A stretch of 64,000 nucleotides of DNA from JALCSJ01 sp036788835. Lineage in GTDB: Bacteria; Bacillota; Negativicutes; Acidaminococcales; Acidaminococcaceae. Below the pieces are notes generated by a model. That model had not been told where the DNA came from. It worked only from the letters and a program-made list of their open reading frames with translations, and did no database searches. Both the position numbers and the translations under genes were made by a program. Below are positions 58,296-64,000 of this stretch, one piece after another. Each line of letters begins with the position of its first letter. Positions within the stretch are counted from its first letter, which is position 1. The stretch is taken from positions 24,020-88,019 of the forward strand of contig DAIQMR010000007.1 of the NCBI GenBank assembly GCA_036788835.1. The letters are read 5' to 3'.

Positions 58296-59039
58296 ATGCT
58301 TAAACAATTGATTACCTCAACCATTATAAGTGGCATTGTACTTACATCTAGCGTAATAGGGCTGGCAGCAGCAGCACCTGTACGTCGCATCCCTACACCG
58401 GCCAATCCTCTGGGAGCCGCTTCGGCACCTAAAGAAATCAATCATAAGAATTCGCCTTATTTCACCCAGCCGGATTTTTTTAATATGAAAAGCAACAAGC
58501 ATTTGACCATTCTTACTCACTATCCTACTTATCAGCAGACCACGGAAGAGACTTGTGCATCGGCGGCAGGCTTAACAATTCTTTATTATTTTGGTGACAC
58601 GCGCTGGACAGAGGCAGCTCTGACTAAAGAGATGCACACACAACCGTATCCTATTGGTACCAGCACTAAAAATATAGTAGGCTTTTTTACAAAGGCAGGA
58701 TATAGGGTAGACAGCAGCCTGACAAATAAGAAGACCTTCCCTGACTATGTTACATTTCAGAACTTCGTTTTGAAAAACTTGCAGGCCAATACGGCCATTC
58801 TGGTAGAAAATATAGAGTGGGGAGGCCATTGGCGGGTAATTATCGGTTATGACACGATGGGTACAAAATCTACCTTAGATGATGTCCTTATAATGCAAGA
58901 TGCCTATGACACTTCCGACCATTACCAGGATGGTTATGCAATAAATAACGGGGAGAGATTTTATGCTATGTGGTTCGATGAGCCAAGCGGCCGTAATGAG
59001 CCATCCCTAAAGAATATTTGGGTAACGGTGAAAAAATAA
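58296..59039 (+). CDS. Secreted C39-like papain-fold protein
   Basis: A 247-residue exported protein: signal peptide (about 1-27, ending GLAAAAP) and a papain-like domain. The likely catalytic Cys is in TTEETCASAAGLTILYYFG (about residue 88) and His in EWGGHWRVIIGYD (about residue 184), with an Asp in LIMQDAYD. This matches peptidase C39-like families (PF13529). Substrate unknown; not next to a bacteriocin transporter, so leader processing is unlikely. ATG at 58296 has AGGAGG 6 bases upstream. Confidence 0.8.
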   Translation: MLKQLITSTIISGIVLTSSVIGLAAAAPVRRIPTPANPLGAASAPKEINHKNSPYFTQPDFFNMKSNKHLTILTHYPTYQQTTEETCASAAGLTILYYFGDTRWTEAALTKEMHTQPYPIGTSTKNIVGFFTKAGYRVDSSLTNKKTFPDYVTFQNFVLKNLQANTAILVENIEWGGHWRVIIGYDTMGTKSTLDDVLIMQDAYDTSDHYQDGYAINNGERFYAMWFDEPSGRNEPSLKNIWVTVKK

Positions 59040-59046
59040 AATATCA

Positions 59047-59087
59047 CAAAATAGCGCAACAGTTTAAAGCTGCTGCGCTATTTTTTT
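59047..59087 (+). terminator. Terminator after the C39-like gene
   Basis: The arms AAATAGCGCA / TGCGCTATTT with inner CAG / CTG pairing are followed by TTTTTTT. Confidence 0.9.
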
Positions 59088-59089
59088 GC

Positions 59090-59140
59090 CAAAATGGCGG
59101 GCTGACGCCAAGTATTTTAGCGCAAAATGGCGGACTGACG
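59090..59140. repeat. Two 18-bp direct repeats upstream of acoA
   Basis: CAAAATGGCGGGCTGACG (59090-59107) and CAAAATGGCGGACTGACG (59123-59140) differ at one base and start 33 bases apart, about three helical turns. They lie 100-150 bases before acoA, a suitable place for an activator. No clear sigma-54 promoter is seen between them and the gene. Confidence 0.6.
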
Positions 59141-59241
59141 ACCTATATAAAAATGGTTTAATTGTGCATAATAAAAAATGAGAGAGTGCTTTGTTTTTGT
59201 AAAAGGCATTGTCGAGAATAATTATACGAGGAGGTATGGCG

Positions 59242-60228
59242 ATGAAAGTATCTAAGGAAATATTGAAGGATATGTATTTACGCATGGTACGCATTCGTGA
59301 ATTTGAAACTAAGGCACAAAACCTATTTGCGGATGGGAAAATTCCGGGTTTTGTTCATTTGTACCTTGGGGAGGAAGCCATTGCTACCGGTATTTGTGAA
59401 GGCTTACGTGATGATGATTACATTGTAAGTACACATCGTGGGCATGGACATATTGTGGCCAAAGGGGGAGATTTAAATTTCATGGTGGCGGAGCTTTTCG
59501 GTAAGAGTACTGGTTACTGTAAGGGCAAAGGCGGATCAATGCACATTGCTGACCGAGATAAGGGCATTCTGGGTGCCAATGGAATAGTCGGGGCCGGACA
59601 GGACATTGCTGTCGGTGCGGGGTTATCGGCTGCCTATCGAGGTACAGACCAAGTGTGCGTTTGTTTTTTTGGTGACGGTTCCACGAATCAGGGGACTTTC
59701 CATGAAGCATTGAACTTGGCAGCCATTTGGAAACTGCCCATTATTTTCGTTTGTGAAAACAATCATTACGGAATTTCTATGAGTCAATCAAGACATCAGG
59801 CTATAAAAAACATAGCAGACAGAGCTAAAGGCTATGGTATTCCCGGTTTTGTGATAGACGGCAACGATGTTATGGCTGTTAACGAAGCGGCCAATAAGGC
59901 TATTGCCAGAGCAAGGAAAGGAGAAGGGTCAACCCTGCTGGAATGTAAAACCTACAGATGGAGAGGCCATTTCGAGGGCGATCCGGCTAAATATAAACCG
60001 GCTGAAGAACAAGCCGCCTGGTTGAAAAAAGATCCCATTCCAAAGTTTAAAAAATATTTATTAGACAACAAAATTGCTACGGAACAAGAACTTGATGCTT
60101 TGGTTCAGCAGGTCAGGAAAGAAATTGCGGCAGCGATTAAGTTTGCTGAGGAAAGCCCCGATCCGGCTTTAGAAACAGTAGCTCAGGATATTTATTCCGA
60201 TATTGTTGAGGAGGTACGTGTCAGATGA
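59242..60228 (+). CDS. acoA: Acetoin/2-oxoacid dehydrogenase E1 alpha
   Basis: A 328-residue thiamine-diphosphate enzyme subunit. TPP motif FFGDGSTNQGTFHEALNLAAIWKLPIIFVCENN (about 157-189), and YCKGKGGSMHIAD and THRGHGH are typical. It decarboxylates acetoin, pyruvate or a similar substrate with E1 beta. I choose the ATG at 59242 since GAGGAGG ends 7 bases earlier; the ATG at 59236 is too close. Four-gene operon with E1 beta, E2 and E3. The order matches acoABCL, but pyruvate dehydrogenase cannot be excluded. Confidence 0.88.
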   Translation: MKVSKEILKDMYLRMVRIREFETKAQNLFADGKIPGFVHLYLGEEAIATGICEGLRDDDYIVSTHRGHGHIVAKGGDLNFMVAELFGKSTGYCKGKGGSMHIADRDKGILGANGIVGAGQDIAVGAGLSAAYRGTDQVCVCFFGDGSTNQGTFHEALNLAAIWKLPIIFVCENNHYGISMSQSRHQAIKNIADRAKGYGIPGFVIDGNDVMAVNEAANKAIARARKGEGSTLLECKTYRWRGHFEGDPAKYKPAEEQAAWLKKDPIPKFKKYLLDNKIATEQELDALVQQVRKEIAAAIKFAEESPDPALETVAQDIYSDIVEEVRVR

Positions 60229-61193
60229 AAACAATGAGTTATGGGGAAGCTATTCGTGAGGGCATGAGTATTAGAATGCGCGAGAATGATAAGGTTTTAC
60301 TGTTTGGCGAAGACGTAGGGGCCTTTGGAGGATGCTTTGGTGTGTCCGCCGGCATGTTTGAAGAATTTGGCGAGAAAAGGGTGCGGGATACCCCCATTAG
60401 CGAAAGCGCGATTATTGGTGCAGCCATTGGCGCGGCAGCAACCGGGCTGCGTCCTATTGCAGAGCTGATGTTCTGCGATTTTCTTACGGTGGGTATGGAC
60501 CAGCTGGTTAACCAAGCCGCCAAAATGCGCTATATGTTTGGCGGCAAAATATCACTGCCTATGGTCGTGCGTATACCAACCGGGGCCGGGATGAGTGCCG
60601 CAGCCCAGCACTCCCAGTCTCTGGAGGCGTGGCTGACTCATGTTCCCGGACTAAAGGTTGTATATCCATCTACGCCTCAGGATGCACTGGGGCTGATGCT
60701 TTCTGCCATTGATGATGATAACCCCGTTATCTACGTGGAACATAAAGGCCTCTATGCAAGGAAGGGAGAAGTGGATAGCTTTGAGCCTATTCCTATCGGC
60801 AAGGGTAAAATCGAGCTGGCAGGCAGTGACGTGACGCTCATAGCTACAGGCAAAATGGTGCAGGAAGGACTTTCTGCGGCTAAAACATTAGCATCTGAAG
60901 GGATTTCTCTGGAGGTTTTGGACCCCAGGTCTCTGTATCCGCTAGATAAGGATTTGATTAGAGAGTCTTTGAGCAAGACACACAAAGCTGTTGTTCTTAC
61001 GGAGGAAAATCGCAGAGGCGGCTACGGGGGCGAAATTTCCGCCATTATCGGCGAGGAAATGTTTGATTACTTGGATGCCCCGGTAGTGAGGATAGGGGCT
61101 TTGGATACACCGGTACCTTTTGCGCCGGTACTGGAACAAGCATATCTGCCTGCGGCCCAAGATGTTATTAAAGCCGTGCGCAATATGGGCTAA
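60225..61193 (+). CDS. acoB: Acetoin/2-oxoacid dehydrogenase E1 beta
   Basis: A 322-residue E1 beta subunit. It shows MSYGEAIREGMSIRMRENDKVLLFGEDVGAFGG, ISESAIIGAAIGAAATGLRPIAELMFCDFL and the C-terminal DTPVPFAPVLEQAYLP. It overlaps E1 alpha by 4 bases. It provides part of the active site and contacts the E2 core. Confidence 0.92.
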   Translation: MKTMSYGEAIREGMSIRMRENDKVLLFGEDVGAFGGCFGVSAGMFEEFGEKRVRDTPISESAIIGAAIGAAATGLRPIAELMFCDFLTVGMDQLVNQAAKMRYMFGGKISLPMVVRIPTGAGMSAAAQHSQSLEAWLTHVPGLKVVYPSTPQDALGLMLSAIDDDNPVIYVEHKGLYARKGEVDSFEPIPIGKGKIELAGSDVTLIATGKMVQEGLSAAKTLASEGISLEVLDPRSLYPLDKDLIRESLSKTHKAVVLTEENRRGGYGGEISAIIGEEMFDYLDAPVVRIGALDTPVPFAPVLEQAYLPAAQDVIKAVRNMG

Positions 61194-61207
61194 TCGGAGG
61201 TGAAATG

Positions 61208-62473
61208 ATGGCACAAGAAATATTGATGCCAAAGCTGGGCCTTACTATGACAGAAGGAACCATTGAAGAATGGAAATACAAAGAAGGGGATGCGGTAAAA
61301 AAGGGCGATGTCCTGTTTTCCGTAGCAACTGATAAATTGGTAAATGATGTAGAAGCGGAAAACGACGGTATCTTGCTGAAAATATTACTGCCCGTGGGTG
61401 AAGCAGCCCCCTGTAAAGCAGTGGTCGGGTATCTGGGCCAGACAGGGGAGAAGTTTCCGGATACGGTTAAGGACGGTGCTGCTACACTTATTTTGGCTTC
61501 ACCGGCGGCCAAGAAATTTGCCAAGGAAAAGGGTGTAAGTTTAGAGAAGCTTACCGGAACCGGTCCCAAAGGCAGAATAACTTTGGATGATGTGGAGGAC
61601 TATTTAGCCTCCATGTCAATAGTTAAGACCGAAGCTATGACAGATACTTCAGCAGAAACAACGGTCAAAGCCAGTCCTATGGCTGCAAAGCTGGCTAAAG
61701 AATTAAATATTGATATGAGTACAATCAACGTACAAGGTCGTGTCATGAAAGCCGATGTGCTGGCAGCAGAACATACAGAAAGCAATGATTTGCCTCCCGT
61801 CAAGGTGAATACCTTGCGGCGCAGTATTGCGGCAAATATGACAGTATCCTGGCACACGTCTCCCCGGGTGACCTATACTCGTCCGGTGGACTGTACTGCC
61901 ATGAAGAATTTACGCCATTTAGTAAAAGAAGATTTGAAAAATAGGGGAATTAAGCTAACTTACAATCATATTTTAATGAAAGTTGTTGCCAGAGCCCTTA
62001 CGGAGTTCCCTGATGTGAACGCAAGCTTTGTAGATAACCTGCTGACTCAGCACAAACATGTTAATGTAGGATTGGCCGTAGCTAAGGGAGATGGCCTGCT
62101 TGTGCCCAATGTGAAAAAATGCGAAGAAAAATCCCTAGCAGAAATCGCTGAAGCAACAGAAGCATTGGTTGAAGACACTCGTTCCGGGAAAATTTCTCCG
62201 GAAAATTTAACGGGAGGAACCTTTACTATTTCCAACCTTGGGACTTATGGTATTACCTGCTTTTCTCCCATTATTAATCAGCCGGAACTGGCGATTTTAG
62301 GTGTGTGCGATATGGTGGATACACCGGTGGTACGGGAAGGACAGATTGTGGTCAGAACCATGATGAATCTGAGCCTGACGGCAGACCATAGGATTGTGGA
62401 CGGTGTCATGGCAGCTAAATTTCTCAAACGTGTTTGTGAAATTCTGGAAAATCCCAGTATTTTGCTTATGTGA
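61208..62473 (+). CDS. acoC: Dihydrolipoyl acyltransferase E2 with two subunit-binding domains
   Basis: A 421-residue E2. Lipoyl domain (about 1-80), with lipoyl Lys43 in SVATDKLVNDVEA; a peripheral subunit-binding domain (about 98-133: ASPAAKKFAKEKGVSLEKL...RITLDDVEDYL); and a second one (about 155-187: ASPMAAKLAKELNIDMSTI...RVMKADVLA). The catalytic acyltransferase domain with SLTADHRIVDG near the end follows. The second binding domain is unusual for a short E2. No hydrolase domain is present, unlike AcoC of Pseudomonas. ATG at 61208 preferred over 61205 by spacing to GGAGG. Confidence 0.9.
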   Translation: MAQEILMPKLGLTMTEGTIEEWKYKEGDAVKKGDVLFSVATDKLVNDVEAENDGILLKILLPVGEAAPCKAVVGYLGQTGEKFPDTVKDGAATLILASPAAKKFAKEKGVSLEKLTGTGPKGRITLDDVEDYLASMSIVKTEAMTDTSAETTVKASPMAAKLAKELNIDMSTINVQGRVMKADVLAAEHTESNDLPPVKVNTLRRSIAANMTVSWHTSPRVTYTRPVDCTAMKNLRHLVKEDLKNRGIKLTYNHILMKVVARALTEFPDVNASFVDNLLTQHKHVNVGLAVAKGDGLLVPNVKKCEEKSLAEIAEATEALVEDTRSGKISPENLTGGTFTISNLGTYGITCFSPIINQPELAILGVCDMVDTPVVREGQIVVRTMMNLSLTADHRIVDGVMAAKFLKRVCEILENPSILLM

Positions 62474-62484
62474 AGGGAGAAAAG

Positions 62485-63894
62485 ATGAGTGCAAAAAACA
62501 TTATAGTTATCGGTGCCGGCCCGGGCGGATACGTTGCTGCTATTAGAGCAGCCCAGCTAGGAGCGGAGGTCACCATCATAGAGAAGGAACATCTGGGCGG
62601 TACTTGCCTAAACATTGGCTGTATTCCTACCAAATGCTTGCTTCATAGTGCAAAATTGTTGGAAGACATCAGAACTCAAGGCAAAGAAATTGGCATAGAA
62701 GCAGAAAACGTCAAGGTCAATTTTCCCCAGGTTATGGCATATAAAAATGCTATTAGCAAGAAACTGACTAGCGGCGTGGCAAGCCTTTTGAAACTGAATA
62801 AAATCAAAATAATTTACGGTGAGGCTACATTTATAGGACCAAGGAAATTACAGATACAGCAAGCAGATGGAAATAGTGCAGAAATAAGCCCGGACGCCAT
62901 TATTGTAGCTACCGGATCGGTTAATTCCACCCTTTCACTTCCGGGGTTGCTGGACAATCCAAACAATCTGGATTCTACAGGTGTTTTGAACCTAAAAACA
63001 CTACCCAAGAGTATGATAGTTATCGGAGCCGGTGTTATTGGTTTAGAACTGGCTTGCGCCTACGCAGCATTTGGCACGAAGCTTACCGTAGTAGAAGCTT
63101 TGGACCATATGCTGCCTATGCTGGACGGAGAGCTGGTTTCCATCGGAGTAAAGCACTTGAAAAAAATGGGGATAGATATTCATTTGTCATGTTATGTGCA
63201 ATCTGTAGAAAATTCTGACCTTGGGGTTAAAGTTGTTTGCCGAACCAAGGATGGCAGGACAGTTTCCTTCGAGGCCGAAAAGGCTTTGGTGGCCATCGGC
63301 CGCAGAGCAAATACTGCAGGGCTCAATCTGCAGGCAGGGGAATTAAAAAATGAAAATGGTCAAATAATCGTTAATGCTAAAATGGAAACATCTGTACAAG
63401 GGGTATATGCCGTCGGAGATTGTGTTTTTGGGAGGGCTCAGTTGGCACACACAGCTTCTGCTATGGGGGAAGTGGCGGCTGAAAACATAATGGGACTGAA
63501 TGCAAAGTACGATGAGTCTACAAATCCAGTCTGCGTGTACATTGAACCGGAAGCAGCATCAGTTGGTATCACCGAAGAAGCAGCCAAGGCGAAAGGCATT
63601 AACTATAAGGTGGGAAAGTTCCATATGAGCGCCAACGGCAAAGCCTTGATTTTGAACGGTGGTGAGGGACTGGTGAAAATAATTGCTGACGAGAAATACG
63701 AACAGATATTGGGTATGCATATTATAGGCCCCAGGGCTACGGACCTTATTGCCGAGGGAGCCTTAGCTATCCGCTTGGAGGCTACTGTTGATGAATTGAT
63801 TTCGACGATTCATTCTCACCCCACGGTTACCGAGACAATGCGTGAGGCGGCACTGAATGTGCAAAAACGTGCTGTTCACAGTATTAATAAGTGA
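62485..63894 (+). CDS. lpdA: Dihydrolipoamide dehydrogenase (E3)
   Basis: A 469-residue flavoprotein that reoxidises the lipoyl group. FAD motif IIVIGAGPGGYVAAIRAAQ, redox-active Cys41 and Cys46 in GGTCLNIGCIPTK, NAD-binding GAGVIGLELACAYA, and C-terminal HSHPTVTETMRE with the catalytic His-Glu. It has no N-terminal lipoyl domain. It starts at the ATG 62485 after AAGGGAG. Last gene of the aco operon. Confidence 0.96.
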   Translation: MSAKNIIVIGAGPGGYVAAIRAAQLGAEVTIIEKEHLGGTCLNIGCIPTKCLLHSAKLLEDIRTQGKEIGIEAENVKVNFPQVMAYKNAISKKLTSGVASLLKLNKIKIIYGEATFIGPRKLQIQQADGNSAEISPDAIIVATGSVNSTLSLPGLLDNPNNLDSTGVLNLKTLPKSMIVIGAGVIGLELACAYAAFGTKLTVVEALDHMLPMLDGELVSIGVKHLKKMGIDIHLSCYVQSVENSDLGVKVVCRTKDGRTVSFEAEKALVAIGRRANTAGLNLQAGELKNENGQIIVNAKMETSVQGVYAVGDCVFGRAQLAHTASAMGEVAAENIMGLNAKYDESTNPVCVYIEPEAASVGITEEAAKAKGINYKVGKFHMSANGKALILNGGEGLVKIIADEKYEQILGMHIIGPRATDLIAEGALAIRLEATVDELISTIHSHPTVTETMREAALNVQKRAVHSINK

Positions 63895-63914
63895 AGTAAA
63901 CGTACTTTGCAGCT

Positions 63915-63944
63915 TTGGACTTTTTCTGAGATTTATGTTACAAT
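63915..63944 (+). promoter_or_regulatory. Promoter near the right edge
   Basis: TTGGAC (63915-63920) and TACAAT (63939-63944) are 18 bases apart. The start point would be at about 63951, just before the hairpin. Confidence 0.6.
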
Positions 63945-63952
63945 ACAAACGC

Positions 63953-63999
63953 AATAAGCATTCTTAGCGAAGTAAGACCGATTGCTAAGAATGCTTATT
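63953..63999 (+). terminator. Long perfect hairpin at the right edge
   Basis: The perfect 16-bp arms AATAAGCATTCTTAGC (63953-63968) and GCTAAGAATGCTTATT (63984-63999) have a 15-base loop. The last bases of the window are T, so a T tract may follow. It may end the aco operon or form the 5' end of a new transcript from the promoter at 63915. Confidence 0.65.
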
Positions 64000-64000
64000 T

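Noticed and set aside
59090..59241. Sigma-54 promoter of the aco operon
   Set aside because: No TGGCA...TTGCA pair with correct spacing is present; GG and GC dinucleotides alone are not enough.

Overview
The window reads as chromosome of a diderm Firmicute of the class Negativicutes. Acidaminococcaceae or a Phascolarctobacterium-like genus is my best guess, from gene content only. The Gram-positive-type block rpsF-ssb-rpsR-yybS-gdpP-rplI-dnaB is combined with outer-membrane proteins (an OmpA-like barrel and a small paralogous barrel), an ornithine/lysine decarboxylase of the kind that supplies cell-wall polyamine in this class, and a Na+-type V-ATPase. No rRNA, CRISPR array or intact transposase is present. 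Two tRNA genes are present: Lys-UUU and Arg-CCU.

Layout. 1-5.6 kb: ribosomal and replication genes (end of rpsF, ssb, rpsR, DUF2232 membrane protein, c-di-AMP phosphodiesterase gdpP, rplI, dnaB). 5.6-10.4 kb: a 190-bp element with inverted ends, then amino-sugar salvage, with nagA facing the operon murQ-murP-mupG. 10.4-21.2 kb: purB, purA, tRNA-Lys, the ompA-like gene, a secreted repeat protein, a two-component system, a GNAT/SDR pair, a second barrel, a CsgG-like periplasmic protein and an Rrf2 regulator. 21.2-24.4 kb: an ECF transporter (TrpP-like S component, two ATPases, EcfT). 24.5-33.9 kb: an Asp/Glu racemase followed by a nine-gene V-ATPase operon whose K subunit keeps all Na+ ligands. 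33.9-40.7 kb: sirtuin, serS, Na+/alanine symporter, Orn/Lys decarboxylase, DNA polymerase IV. 40.7-46.4 kb: polyphosphate genes (ppx, a degenerate ppx paralogue, ppk1).

The most unusual stretch is 46.4-50.9 kb. A noncoding region with five DnaA boxes (three perfect) abuts tRNA-Arg(CCU). The 3' end of that tRNA is then repeated twice downstream, each time followed by a terminator hairpin. The three copies bracket two different AbiEi/AbiEii (type IV toxin-antitoxin) operons, with no integrase in sight. Relics of an IS200/IS605-type 3' end, one of which cuts off a HigB-like toxin gene, lie among and beside them. This looks like a tandem array of small defence cassettes at a tRNA attachment site.

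50.9-64 kb is metabolic: a tryptophanase-type lyase with a ~50-residue insertion, an NSS sodium:amino-acid symporter, a GNAT, a glycine-betaine ABC transporter whose binding protein is fused in front of the permease, a secreted C39-like papain-fold protein, and an acetoin/2-oxoacid dehydrogenase operon (acoA-acoB-acoC-lpd).

How the parts fit. The Na+ V-ATPase, AGCS and NSS symporters suggest a sodium-based amino-acid economy. The TrpP-like ECF importer, the NSS symporter and the tryptophanase-like lyase could form an aromatic amino-acid uptake and degradation route. Start codons below were moved from the longest reading frame where a Shine-Dalgarno or family alignment favoured an internal start. 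All assignments are by eye from sequence motifs.
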